Source: Phytophthora sp. 'mugwort'
Taxonomy: Eukaryota > Oomycota > Peronosporomycetes > Peronosporales > Peronosporaceae
DNA: 64,000 nucleotides
Reading direction: 5' to 3'
Assembly: GCA_033558025.1 (NCBI GenBank)
Contig: JAUCEF010000008.1
Coordinates: forward strand, 62,001 to 126,000
In this document: positions 1-11,521 of the stretch, piece by piece
Layout of the letters: each line of letters begins with the position of its first letter
Position numbering within the stretch: position 1 is the first letter of the stretch
Notes under the pieces: generated by a model
The model's database searches: none
What the model saw: only the letters and a program-made list of their open reading frames with translations
Told to the model about the DNA's origin: nothing
Translations under genes and position numbers: made by a program

Positions 1-335
1 CGTTGCCAGCACTACTGAACACATATCGACGGATGATATGGATGATTAAAATTGTCTCTCCGACCAAACTTGATCATAGTATGGTGCATATTAGCCAATC
101 CGATTCTTTTCCGATTCGGTTTAGCCAATGCAAAACAGCTTCAAAGGTTTTGGCGAGTCAAATCGCTTCATTTTGCTCAGTTTCATCCAATAAAACGCAA
201 ATAGAGGTTGCAGTCGGAAGCAGAGAGATTCCGACGTATCTGGTCGGGGTTGATGCCCAAATATGTGTATCGTGCTACAAACGAGTGGTGTGCCACGTAT
301 CACTCGCATATTTGCCGCCTCTCTGACCCATAACA
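1..335. other. No gene seen; left flank of Crypton remnant
   Basis: I see no supported coding sequence. The stretch contains short direct repeats (TAGCCAAT and CCGATTC each occur twice near 90-125). It directly precedes the tyrosine-recombinase remnant and may be non-coding sequence of that element. Confidence 0.3.
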
Positions 336-2275
336 ATGAGCCTGAACGACTTAAGGCCCGCCAACACAAAGCGCGCGCGGGCGACGGCCATGAAGGCGTT
401 CGAGCGCTTCCTCTCCGCTAAGAGCACGAGCATGGAGCATGTTAGGGCTTTGGTCGTCGCGGACCCAAGTCGCACAGGCGGTATTCTAGTGACGCTGATG
501 AACCGTTTGGCGTGTACCTGGCATTTCAGGCAGGAGCACGGGGGCAGCACCTGTCGCGCCACTATGTTGCTCAAAACTTCCGCCAGGTGAAGTGTTGGCT
601 CCTGGACGAGTATCCTGTCTAAGGCGCCACTGTAGCACGGCAGCTGCTGAGCATGGGCCGCACGCTTGAGCAGCACTGCATCAAGCGCGAAAGTGGTGGA
701 TTTGTCAAGAATGCGGTTGCATGCACGAAGGAGGATCTCAAGAAGATGACAAGGTATCTGTATTCAACGGCTAGCTGCGCTTCGGACTACCAAGATGTAG
801 CTTTGTTATGCCACCTGTGGTACCCCTTTGGACGCGCTTCGGACCTGACCTTCGTTCGGAAGTAGCAGCTCTGCATAGGTGCTGCCGGCGTGTTCTCCAT
901 CCGGTTCATCCACTTGAAGACGTCCTAGGAGCAGGCACTGTCGCTCTTCCCGATGCTGACTTGGCGACTTGTCCGCTGCTGGCGCTTGCGCCGGCTTTGA
1001 TCACCCAGAAGTCGCCGTGCGCAGCGCTCCTCCACCATTTGCCAGTGCAGTTGAAAGACGTCCCCGTTGAGCTGACCGCTTCATTCCGTTGCAGGACCTG
1101 CTTGAGGACACCGGCACCCTGGGTTCTTCTCAGGCGTCGGTGAGAAGCAGCACAGTCCACACGTCGCCGACGATTGGTATTCACGTTCTTGTCAACCGCT
1201 TGCTCGATCGTGTCGCTGGACCCACTGGAGTCGAAGATCCGCTAACCTCTCTTTCTTTCGACGCGGCGGTGCCCAGTATGCCAACGCGTGCTCAGAGCTG
1301 ACGGCACAGTGGATCTTCGATCGCGGAGCTTGGAACTTGACCACGATGAACAAAGCCTTCGCTTACGTCTCCAGTACTCCGAAAGAAGACCATTAAGTCG
1401 CGAAGGTACTGAGCGGGATGGCGCCAAAGCAAGCCTCTGTTCTTCCGTCGCTGGAAGTCTTCGACTTGGCAACACAAGAACAGCTTAGGGAGGTTAGCCA
1501 CAAGCTCTTCAAAGCGAGTCATGCGCTGGGTAACAAGGCCTTCAACGTTTGAGCTGCTGTGAGAGACATGCTGGCAGCAACCATCATCCTCCACTATCCG
1601 TCGCTGATGATGAAGACCAACGCGCAGGGGCCAGCGATGACGACGATCCAGCGCTGCGCCGAGGTCTCTGGTGTGACCACGTCGAATCTGCTTGCTTGGT
1701 CACAGCAACTCACGACGTCTGCTGCTTCGCTCACACCACCGCGGACGACCTGACGGAAGGAACATGAAAGCCAAAGTTGCGTTTGATCATCAGACTGCAT
1801 TGATAGAAAGGTTAATCGAGCTCAACAATCGCCTCGAGGCTCGAGTTAACGTGTATAGAAGCAACAATAATCAATACTGGAGAGAGCACATCAGCACACC
1901 GCGGTGAGCAAGCAAAGCGACTAAGAGATGAAGATGAAAGCGTACCAGTGAAGCGCCGATGTCGATCGAAGACAATACCTCTCGTCGACACCTGGTTTGC
2001 GTAGTATACGGCAGTTCCGCGTGGATAGCTGAGTACTAACAAGCACAAGAAATCGGACGCTAAGCAGCTCGTGGCCTTACTGAAGCTCTTCATTGAAGAC
2101 GGATACGCGCTCGACGAGTCGTCACCGAGCTACAAGGATAACGTCCGCCAGCTTGGAGAGCTTAGCGCCAAACAAAGGCGTGGCGTACCTCCGCGCGCGA
2201 AACGTACCGTCAACGGGATCTAGCGCTGCGCTAAAGGAGCTTCGTCGGCTGCTTCGCTAGGGAAGCCTCAATGAC
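336..2275 (+). pseudogene. Crypton-type tyrosine recombinase, decayed
   Basis: This is the remnant of a tyrosine-recombinase DNA transposon of the Crypton type known from oomycetes. Conceptual translation switches frame many times. The order of the pieces is an N-terminal SAM-like DNA-binding segment (336-640, with PNTKRARATAMKAFERFL), a core-binding segment at 650-870 (TDYQDVALLCLLWYPFGRASDL type), and a catalytic segment at 1230-1440. The catalytic segment reads FRRGGAQYAN followed by WIFDRGAWN and NKAFAYV, which supplies the second catalytic Arg and a candidate Tyr. The His of the usual H-x-x-R box reads as Leu here (TSLSF). There is an in-frame stop after the PKEDH motif near 1395. A C-terminal segment (1560-1860) has HYPSL and the coiled-coil-like HQTALIERLIELNNRLEARV. 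A further basic tail (about 2040-2275) contains another stop. The family assignment comes from motif recognition without a search. Confidence 0.6.
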
Positions 2276-2460
2276 CCTATCAATGCCTACCACCAACGTC
2301 TTGCGATCGGTAGAGTTGTAGACCCAGCGCCAATCCATCACCAAGGCGCACTCAGGCCGCTTATACAACACGCCATATTACCCGTATCTTTGTGGTCGGT
2401 GCTTTCGTAGATGTCGCTAGCTTGGAGGTTTGTCACAGTCAATAGAGTATAGAGAATTTT

Positions 2461-2524
2461 ACCGGTGGGTGGAATCGAACCACCTCCTTCCCTTTCGGAA
2501 GCTCTTTCATTGAGCTACATCGGT
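2461..2524 (-). pseudogene. tRNA-like pseudogene
   Basis: On the minus strand the sequence can be folded as a tRNA. It has a seven-base acceptor stem with one mismatch, a D-arm GCTC-loop-GAGC, and a perfect T-arm GGTGG-TTCGATT-CCACC. The anticodon arm is defective: CTTCC and GGAAG close on only five bases, and no normal seven-base loop exists. The A-box and B-box promoter regions are preserved better than the anticodon. It is therefore a dead tRNA copy or the head of a tRNA-derived SINE. Confidence 0.5.
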
Positions 2525-3640
2525 GGCGGTGGTCGTAGTGGTGGTGGTGGTGGTGATGGTGGGGGGGGGGGGTTCGACAGCAATATCACTACATCGCAGG
2601 GGATACTCAACTGGGGGATCGAGGGGGAATTAACGACCACGGTCCTTTGTGGAAGCGACAACCCTCTTAGAAGTGCCATGAGCACAACCCCTCAATTCAC
2701 CAGGCCAGGTGGTCAATCGATCACTGAGGTCGCTGGGCAAAATGGTGCAGTCATAATTGCACGTGTGCCACTCATTTGCAAGATGTAATTACGCCTGCCA
2801 CCTATTATAAAGCCAATCATTTGCGAGGGGATTTTTTTAAAGCCGTATGTCATTTTACGAAAGCCTTCACAAGTGCGATATAAAATTCTGCGATATGGTC
2901 GGATGCTAGTCGGAAATGCGGCGACGGTCGGAGTCGTCATGATATGGCCTGTGAACAGAAATGCGATCCCATACAAAATCTCAGTGCAAGCGCAGACTAC
3001 AAAGGACTTAGGTTATGACCTACCATCGTGATTGGTTATGAATTGTCTTTGTTTTGGCGTATAGGCGCCAATCAAAATTGACCTACTTCAAAATTATGTA
3101 TAGCTCGGCGAAGTTGTAACGACTATGGCAAACTCTTTTATTGTAGTCTCTCGGAGATACTCGTTCAGGTGCTAAATCGGGTGTTTCGTTATCATGTATT
3201 CGTATACAATACAAGTAACCTTCCAAATATGTAGTATTCTTTCACAGTAATATTGTACCTAAACTTAAAAATCGTACATTACGGATATTTGAAATCTCAT
3301 GTGTTTCGATTATACTGTTCGCTACTACCTTCAAAATGGAAAGGATAAGCAGCTTTTTTACCTGCATCAAATTTAATGTCAATTGTCAATTAGAAAACAC
3401 GGAGTTAAAACAGTTATGAACACCATGTGCAGCATTACATACTGTTCTCTAAATACAAGATAAATTAAAAACCTTTACTTCGACGCATAAAAGTGTTGTC
3501 CGAGTGTGATTGGTTAAAATAGTTTCAATTGTGAACGATCGGGAAGATTTGACAAGAGTGGTATAGGCCATAAGCTTCGTATAGGGCATATCTTCCGTCG
3601 ATATGTGTAGTCATAATACCGCGATCTCCCGATAATCATT
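2525..3640. other. Intergenic; GGT microsatellite then AT-rich DNA
   Basis: The first 50 bases are a GGT/G-rich simple repeat ending in a run of about ten G (2521-2572). The rest is AT-rich with no convincing reading frame on either strand. I see no transposon motif in it. Confidence 0.5.
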
Positions 3641-4398
3641 GAAGTGGATCTCATGCTTGAGAACAGAGTCGAACGTGGAATTGAGTGTTCTTGCTAAGAC
3701 ATTGAGGAAACTAGAAATACTAGATCTCATGCATGATGCTAGCTCAGGACATCCTTACTTCCAATCTAGCCGCCGACTCCTCAAGACTTTTCGGACTCAA
3801 GACAAGCGACGGAAAGATCCAACAAGGGGGGGGAGGTTGGAAGGCCACTGAAACCCCTGGTCCATGCAGAAGGCAATTCTAAACACGAAAAGGCGCGGAA
3901 ACGCAGAAGGAATGAGTGACGGCAAGGATGCACGAGCTGCCGCGGCAAGGACGAAAGAGGCCAAAGTGGAGGAAAAGTGACCGCCGGAGCGACGCAGAGC
4001 AGCCAACGAGCACTCCAGCGGTGCTGGTTGGACCACTGCAGGGGCGAAGGCCAAGCGCGAAGCCGCCTTTGGCAGGCATAAGAGAGGACAAGCGGGACAA
4101 GATCGCCAGTCGAGCAAGCAACGTGACAGGAAGCGATCTTCGCAGAAATACTAAGAAACGGCAAGAGGCGAGGACACGACTAGAGGCGCGACAAGACCTG
4201 CGTACAATGGTGCGGATCAAGGAGACGGTCGAATGGTATTCCACCAGCTTCGAGCTTATCTCATGAGTGGGGCGTCCCAAGTGTATGTCAAACATACAGT
4301 GCTCAGGCTCCACGAGCTGGCCATGGACAGACGATTCAAGGCATACCTGAGAAGAAAAGACACTCCGCAAATTCGCGGACGTCAGGAACGAGCAAGAC

Positions 4399-5016
4399 AT
4401 GAGGAGGAACTGGAAAGATGAAGTTCCGCCCAGCAGGCAAGATAAATATGAAGGACTCAACAGTTATTGGGATCTAAGAACAACGGATCATCAAAACCGG
4501 CTGTGTAAGCTGATGCAGAAATGGGTGATTGTAGACAAAGGGACACAGAGGGAAATCGAGCACAAACTCCAATTCTTCAAATTTGAAGACAAGCAAAGGG
4601 ACAGTCACGATGCGAGGCGAGAGACCAAGACACAGAGATCGTACCTGGAGCTGGTGGAACAGGAGACGAAGCCTCACTATCCTATGAGACTGTCCCCGGA
4701 ACAAGTTTGGCTGACAGATCTCTGTCTGCAGCCATCAGAGCCCACGATGGTGTTACGTGAACGCACGGAAGACGAAGTCAAGGCGGGGGTAATAATACTC
4801 AACCACGAAATTGAGGTGCCAATGGTGCTTCCGTTTCTAGGGCAATCCATGGACCGAACTGGCGTGTTCCGAGGATCTTTTTATGGCGCTGGAATATCCG
4901 ATATACGCGCATCTGACAGCGGGGCAGCGTTGCTTCGACAACATGTCCAAGGGAGCACTGCTGGCGCAGATATTCGTAGGAGCAGAGGCGGCTCCGGTGC
5001 ACAAGCAATAAATTAA
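4399..5016 (+). pseudogene. LINE ORF1 (gag-like) fragment
   Basis: This is a 205-residue charged open segment without a recognised fold, in the position of a LINE ORF1 nucleic-acid-binding protein. Arg/Lys/Glu-rich stretches on both sides (3916-4266 and 5832-6404, in shifting frames) belong to the same decayed ORF1. The function is inferred from position upstream of the knuckle and ORF2. Confidence 0.45.
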
Positions 5017-5223
5017 GACTCCAAAAGAGATCTCTCACGAATCACACTTGATACGGAAGCTCGAGTAATGAAAGTGACGTTTAAAGGCAGACTGTCGGCA
5101 GCTGGATCGGGTAGCAAATGCCCCTAGCCGCCCGCCCACTGACATCGATTGACTACGAGAGCATATGTAAGCGAGCCCATACCTCGCGTGAACTAGTCCG
5201 GCTGGATTTCTACAACATTTACT

Positions 5224-5547
5224 GTGGAGGCACGCAAAGGCGAGCTGACCTCGCGTGACATGTACTGGTTGCTGACCAAACCACTCGGACTAAAGTGCAA
5301 GCATGGCCCATGCAGTCGCCGAGGCGTCAGGTATCAAGGAACAATAATGGGTGATACGAATACATGCGACGGCGTGTCCTGGGGTGTTGCGCAACTCACC
5401 ATAGCTGGTAGTGGACAAGTCGGAAGTGTGGTGCACGATATGGACATACACGTTAACTGGCCATGCAAACTTTGTCTGTCTCCAGAGCATCCGACTAAGT
5501 ACTGCAAAGTTCAGGCAGAAACACTGGAGCAAAAGAAAGTACACTAG
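5224..5547 (+). pseudogene. LINE ORF1 segment with CCHC zinc knuckle
   Basis: The open segment contains CKLCLSPEHPTKYC (bases 5464-5505). This is a C-X2-C-X4-H-X4-C zinc knuckle with all four ligands intact. Such knuckles bind RNA or single-stranded DNA in LINE ORF1 and retroviral-type gag proteins. The surrounding frame breaks shortly downstream. Confidence 0.6.
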
Positions 5548-6847
5548 ATATCTGGAAGGCAGTCTTCCGTCCACACTTGGTTAGAGCAGCAGAGGATATG
5601 CAGCCGAAGGACACCCGCGTACCATGGAGCAACTAGAAACTCTCCTTCGGACAGAAAGGAACAAGTACAAGGTCAAGACGCAAACGACACGGACAACGGC
5701 CAAAATCTAACCGACAAGAGCCCAGTCGCCAACTCGGACATGGGCCAGCAAGTGGGGGATAAGATAACTCTGACAGCTGAATGGGTCAAACACTGACACC
5801 GAATCGAACAAGAGAGGGCTGAGACGGGACAATGCACGCGGCAACCGAAGACAAGAGCAAGAACGAAAACGAGGACAAAACGTGCACCAGCAGCAGCAAG
5901 ACAAGGAGATCCAAGAGGACTACGGTATGGCAGATGGAGACCTCAGTGATCCAAGTGCCGACGCGGAAATGCAAGATGTGGAGAATCTTAAAAAGGAAAA
6001 GGAAACGCATGGAGATGGTCAACCAGCCGCAAGTCCGACGTCGACCCAAGAACGAGGAGGGGCAACGGAAGCACCTTGAGGTAGATCTCCAACATGAAGG
6101 CCAGACGATCTCTGGCAGGGCGGAAAAGACAGCAAGCGGATTTCCGCAAACAGAGTAAAGACATCCAGCAGAAGCTGGTAACAGACAAATGGAGAGAGGC
6201 GGTAAAGCAAGAAACGGACAGCTTTCCGATCGTAAGGCCTCCTTGTCAGCCAAACGCAAAGCGGCGGAACATTGGACTAATGAGCGAAGAGGCGATACCT
6301 CGGACGATGTAGAACCCAACATGGCCACGAAAAAACGAAAGGGAGTAACAAGCTCGCTATCACCAAAGCGCCAGAGCACAGAATCAGCTAAGCGCGGTGA
6401 ATAGGTGACCATGCAAAAGTTCATATACCAGTCATGATGGCAGTCACTGGGCGGGAGAACACCCAAGACGACACCACGGATGGCGAAGGTCCAACTGGGA
6501 AACGGCAGCAGGGCATGCACCACACGCAATTGAAGGGGGAACTTCCACGGATCAGAGAAACGGAGAACGAGGACAGTGACGACTATCGTATCGTGGCAAT
6601 CATGCCGCCGACTGACGCGGGGGCATCGCTCACGACTTGGTTTGAAATGCTGTGAGGCACAGTAGTCAATGTGGCGGCAATCTAGCACTGCGGTTGGTTA
6701 ACATGCTACTCGGCATTATACAATGTGGCGGGCGGGGTACATACGCCTACAGCAGCAGTGGCTGACCATACAAATACACTTAAGAAGCAGGTGCTCAACG
6801 AGATGATCGCGAACTTGGTGGAGGAGACCAAATGACACCCAGAAGAC

Positions 6848-7810
6848 ATGAAGGTGGAATTAAGGGCCTGTAGATGTCACCAGGCCGCTTTAGGTTGTTA
6901 CGACGAACAATTATGCGCACTGACGAATCACTATGCAGAACAGAGGGACAAGACAGTGAAAGGCAAAGTCCCGCTGTATTTCTGGGTTAGGCTGGCGCAC
7001 ATCAAGGCCATGGCAATGCATGCCCGAGAGACGATATACGTATTAAATGTCCAAGACAACGGGCACGCGACGGTGCAAGCCTATGCCTTTCATGACGTTA
7101 CAACGAGCACATGTAAAATGATAGAAACCGGAACAGTGTACCCATCCCAACCAGTCAGGCCATGGCTATGGTACTGCTGGCAGAGATGGCGGAAGCAGGC
7201 ATTAGACCACCGAACGGGAAGGGAACGGAAACAGACAAGGAAGATCCAACACAAGCAGGATCGCACAATTGGACTAACCACACTCAATGTACGGGGATTG
7301 GCAACTCAATTGCAAAACCTAGGTAATAAGCTACAGGGGCTCAAGGAACAACACACTCGAGGAAACAGGGACGTCGTCTTCATACAGGAGACCCATTTTC
7401 AACCGGAGGAACATGGGGTTGCGGCAGGTCATCATGTGGCCATGTGGCGCTTTAAGCAGACACGGGCAGAAACCTTCTTATTTTCGGCATCCGGAGAAGA
7501 ATTGAGGGCGGGAGTCGCCATATTAGTCAACCCCTACGGGCAGTGCGGAACATACAGCCGTGGAACGAACCCAATGTTCGGAGCATATGACGATGACAAA
7601 GGCGACCTACACGGATGGAAGCTGTTGTTTATCAAGATTTACGCACCCGTACATGGAGCGGTGCGCGTACAATTTTTCAAGAAACTGGATGAGATGAAAT
7701 TGTCGGAGGATGTGGATATAATGTATGGAGGGGACTTCAATTGTGTCCTTAATAACGTGATGGACAGAGTGGGCGCTTTACGCAGAGAGGAACTGGGACC
7801 GCAAACTTAA
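6848..7810 (+). pseudogene. LINE ORF2 N-terminus: endonuclease domain, part 1
   Basis: This 320-residue open frame carries the first half of an exonuclease-endonuclease-phosphatase fold. It has TLNVRG at the start of the domain (near 7281), FIQETH with the catalytic Glu (near 7380), AGVAILVNP, IYAPVHG and GGDFNCVL with the catalytic Asp and Asn (near 7728). The enzyme nicks target DNA to prime reverse transcription. The frame ends at 7810 in a premature stop, and the domain continues out of frame. Confidence 0.8.
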
Positions 7811-7856
7811 AGCAGCTCATATAGAGAAGCGGACTGTACTATGCGGGAATTATAAC

Positions 7857-8213
7857 ATGCCGCCAGGAGATGGGGAGACCGCGATAAAATCTTACTCAGC
7901 AAAACACCATGCCCACTTTCATGTAGCAGCGAGTGGAGCTCAAGGATCGTCCAGACTAGATCGGTTCTATGTCTCGAAAGGAGCCAAGACTCTGGTTAGA
8001 GGAGTGGAAACAGAGGAGGCGTTATGCAGATCAGACCACCGTGCGGTGCTGCTGGAACTACACTCCCCGAAAGGGATCATACGAGTGCGCACTCGGCCAA
8101 AGTGGTATCCCCCCCCCGGCTTATGTGCAAACGGCAATGAAGAGCCTGATAGAGCAGCACATCAAGAAATTGGCGGAGCGGTTGAAGGTTACCTAGCCAG
8201 CAGACTCAGCTAG
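7857..8213 (+). pseudogene. LINE ORF2 endonuclease domain, part 2
   Basis: This is the continuation of the endonuclease. SRLDRFYVSK matches the RIDR-type box, and RSDHRAVLLEL contains the SDH catalytic motif (near 8030-8065). The preceding 45 bases contain the frameshift or stop that separates it from part 1. The segment has a short poly-C run near 8108 where the frame changes again. Confidence 0.75.
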
Positions 8214-8639
8214 TAAGTATGTGGGAACAATTCAAGCAAACGGTGAAAAAAAAATGAAACAGCTCAAAAAGGATGCCAGGGGTAGGATGACGAGGGGGTA
8301 CCGACAGCTAATCAAACGAATCCAAGAACGACTAATGAAATGTGCAAACGGCGAGGTGGATGGTGACCAAACAAGAGCGACACTTCTAGACGAACTGCAT
8401 AATGCGCAAGCAGCCAGACGGACCTTGAAACGTAGAGTGGTGGTGGCTAAAAATGCGTGGAGCTCTAGGGCCTCCACAAAACACTTTTTCAGGCGAGTGT
8501 GCACAAAATGTGGAGACAATACGATCCCCACATTACTTCGTAGGAACATGACGAAAGAATGTAGGGCTCCAGACAAGGCCAACATCTTAGCCGACAGCTG
8601 GGAATAATTTTCAATGGAGAAGCAGAAGACAAGGACAGC

Positions 8640-9945
8640 ATAGAGGAATTCATTGCGCAATACAGCGATCGGTGGATCAATGAAGATATGGTAGACTTGG
8701 ATAAAGACATTTCCGAGGCGGAAGTGGAGACAGTAATAAATCGGTGCAAAGCAGGGAAAGCGTGCGGGCCTGATGACCTCAGCAACGAGTGGTACATGGA
8801 TCATGGACTAAAGTTGGTACCAGTCGAAAACCGGTTGCTTAATAACTGCATGGAGGAGGGGATAACACCATCCAGTTTTTTGGAGGCGTACATATTCAGC
8901 ATTAGTAAAGGGGTGATACATTTAGCCCAATGAACTATAGGCCCATCGCGCTACTGAATACAGAATACAAGAAATTTACGCGCATTCTGGCTTGGAGAGG
9001 GCGGGTACAGATCGGAAGCTTAGTTATCCACAGATAATGCGGGTTTGTTCCCGGAAGGACCATTCATGAAGTGATTGGCATGTTTGAGGCAGCGAAAGAA
9101 GTAGGCAAGACCAACGAAGAGCTCGGTGTGTTATTGGACTTTGTCAAAACGTATGACTCCCTGGACAGGGACTTTCTGATGGCGGTACTCCAGGGCAAAG
9201 GGTTTCCCCCAAAAATCGGTCGGATAGTACGAGCATCCATCATGATCATGGAACAACGGTGCAGTTCATGTCGAAAAGACACTTGTCCGACAAGCTTACA
9301 GTAACAAGTGGAGATTGTCCCCTCGCCCCCTAACTTTTTATCATTGCAGTAGACATATTATACGACGTCATTGAAAACGAGAAGGGCCTAAGGGGAATAA
9401 AATTAGGAGGGGGGGGGGATGACAAGCCGCTTCAAGCAGCAGGATATGCGGACGACACCGCAATATACATAGCCCACCGCAACATGCAGCTGGAAACCAT
9501 ACGAGCGGTGAACAAATTTACGAGGGAATCTGAACTGAAGCTAAATGCGAAGAAATCGTCAGCGATCAACATTGGATGCGAACCATCGCAGATGCAGAAG
9601 GATGCACATCCAGGTCTCACAGACGCAGCGCCTTCAGATGCAGACAGAGTAATAATGGAGGCAACACACACACCACAAGATATTTAGGGCACATCGCGGG
9701 AAATGGCAATACGGTGGACCTAGCGTGGAGCAAGGCAATGGGTGCCCTAAGAGTAAGGCTCGTATTGGTAGAAGCCAAGGCAAACACGCCTCAGCAACGA
9801 GCGGTCATTGCGTCAGCCATCATAATTCCCAAGATATTGTTCGTTACCAGGCATGCCTGGCCGTCAGGAGAGATCATCAAAAAGGCAGATGTATGCATCA
9901 GGAATTTCGTATGGAAGTGTACCTTTGCGGCATTAGAGTGAACGC
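8640..9945 (+). pseudogene. LINE ORF2 reverse transcriptase
   Basis: Reverse-transcriptase blocks occur in order across several frames. ACGPDDLSNEW lies near 8760. The MNYRPIALLNTEYK block is near 8930-8970. GVLLDFVKTYDSLDR, carrying the first catalytic Asp region, is near 9125-9165. AGYADDTAIY, the YADD active site, occupies bases 9445-9468. The LKLNAKKSS block is near 9535. The 3' part (9576-9945) is the LINE connection region. Multiple stops, frame changes and a G run at 9412 make it non-functional. Confidence 0.8.
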
Positions 9946-10108
9946 CGGCAGGGTGGACACAAGCAGCGTTGGCAGGGCAGCATATCGGGCAAGGAGGAAC
10001 AAGGATCAGCCAAAATGGCTTCCTTACCAGGCTCATCAAGGTCAGGACACCGGCTGAGCCAATGGCCACAGTGAAAACAGTCTGTCCCTGGCTTGGCAGC
10101 TACGTCGC

Positions 10109-10468
10109 ATGGAGGCACAGACCAAGGCTTTTCTGATGAAGCGGATGGACGACACGCACATCCGTCTGGTCAACAACCTCACGTCCGCCTACGACATTTT
10201 CCAGGTGATCTGCACGGAGTACGAGGGTGCCGCCTTCCACGGCGACCCTTATTTCATCCAGCATTTTCTCACGGAGATCAAGTACGCGGAAGGAAGTAAC
10301 CTCACGAGCTTCTTCCTCGAGCTGGAGAACGCGATGAAAGCGGCGTCTGGGGCCACTGAATCGGCTCTCACTGATGGACAGAAGTCTCTTTACCTCTCCA
10401 CTCGATGCCGAAGTCCTGGAAGGACGATCTCCGAGTTGGAAAGGTTCGCGGAAGTATATCCCGTATGA
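10109..10468 (+). pseudogene. Copia gag fragment (UBN2-like)
   Basis: The 119-residue open segment resembles the gag polypeptide of Copia elements. It includes MDDTHIRLVNNLTSAYDIF and a helical FLTEIKYAEGSNLTSFFLELE stretch. Following frames include a candidate zinc-knuckle-poor Arg/Gly-rich region and, near 11,000, WTVDSGCSNHVT, which is the D-S-G active-site box of an aspartic protease. Frames are interrupted between these blocks. Confidence 0.65.
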
Positions 10469-11466
10469 CGAGCTCAAGATGAGCATCGAGGCGAAGGTGC
10501 GCGAGATGCAAGCTCAAGAACGCCTTGCCAAACTACTACTCCCGAAAGCCAGAGCACCAGGAATGAGCGTGCTTTGATTGCTCCGGCGAATGAGTTGGCA
10601 CTGGCAGCTCAAGTACCAGTAGCTACTAACATCTCCGGCTACTGCCAGAAGTCCCATATCAACATTCGCCAATGCCGCGGTCTCCAAAAAGACTTGCGCG
10701 ATGGCACGTTAAGGAAAGCACTGTAATTCCAGCTAACTTCGAGCTGCGTGATGAGAATACCCACTGGCCCCATCCTTACCACCACAACCAAGGAAGACCT
10801 GGACGCGGACGTGGTTTGTGGCGTGGTCGTCGAGGTGGCCGCGGTCGTGGTGGTCGCGGCGGTCGCAGTGGCCGTCGTGGTAACGACATCTCTGGACATC
10901 AGCTGACACGCCGCTCATTGCCGTCGTGACAACCGTGCAAACGATCGCGCCGGCCATCAGCGTCAGAGCTCAGGCCACCACAGACGTCGACCCAAGCTGG
11001 ACTGTCGACTCCGGTTGCAGCAATCACGTGACCATCATGTTGAATGGTTCAAAACCAAACTCCAGCTAGTGGAGGCATCACCGTTGGCGGGAAATCGCAG
11101 GTCCCGATTGAAGCTATTGGAACGGTGGAGATCCGGATCAAAGACGCCAAGGGTGTCGAGAGAACGCTCACGTAACATGAGGTGCTTTACGCACCAAGCT
11201 GCATTACAAACTACAATCGGTTGCTGCTGCTGTTGACAACGACTACCTCTTCACCTTCAAACGCACGGTGTGCACGGTCCAGACTGACCAACGCTTCAAC
11301 CTCAAGGCGACGAAATCCGCACCTCGAAGCTGTGTCAGTTCGTCGCGTCGCAGATTCAAAATCACGAAGCTCACGTGGCAATGACAGGTAAGCCCACTCC
11401 TCTTCTGCTGTTGCACAGACGCCTCGGCCATCCTAACGTATGTGTGTTACAGGCGCTCACTAGAGT

Positions 11467-11502
11467 CCCAGCGGTAACCGGACGAGTCCGGTTACCGCTG
11501 GG
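11467..11502. repeat. Perfect 16-bp inverted repeat, 4-nt loop
   Basis: The arms at 11467-11482 and 11487-11502 are exact reverse complements (left arm CCCAGCGGTAACCGGA) around the loop CGAG. The hairpin sits inside the integrase coding region, where the zinc-ligand segment should be. Confidence 0.95.
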
Positions 11503-11521
11503 GTTTGGCCAGTGGCCAAAC
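11503..11521. repeat. Perfect 9-bp inverted repeat, 1-nt centre
   Basis: GTTTGGCCA (11503-11511) and TGGCCAAAC (11513-11521) are exact reverse complements about one G. The repeat starts immediately after the 16-bp hairpin. Confidence 0.95.

Larger units (their letters stand above)
3880..10060 (+). mobile_element. LINE retrotransposon (non-LTR), degenerate
   Basis: The architecture is that of a two-ORF non-LTR retrotransposon. A charged ORF1 with a CCHC knuckle (3.9-6.65 kb) is followed by ORF2 with an apurinic-like endonuclease (about 7.2-8.1 kb) and a reverse transcriptase (about 8.6-9.95 kb). Coding potential is interrupted by many frameshifts and stops. No poly(A) tail or target-site duplication is visible, because the 3' end runs directly into Copia gag sequence near 10,060. 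Endonuclease phrases such as VAILVNP and GGDFN recur in the second LINE of this window (53.6-57.3 kb), so the two are related. Confidence 0.85.

Noticed and set aside
2465..2788. A 107-codon plus-strand frame with a poly-Gly segment
   Set aside because: The glycines come from the GGT/G-run simple repeat, and the start overlaps the tRNA-like sequence. There is no other support for coding.
5786..6688. A 300-codon minus-strand open frame
   Set aside because: It is antisense to the Lys/Glu-rich LINE ORF1 region. Its Leu/Phe/Ser-rich composition is what the reverse complement of such coding DNA gives, and it has no recognisable domain.
10639..10899. A Thr/Ala-repeat protein on the minus strand
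   Set aside because: It is antisense to the Arg/Gly-rich Copia gag tract, so the low complexity mirrors that tract.
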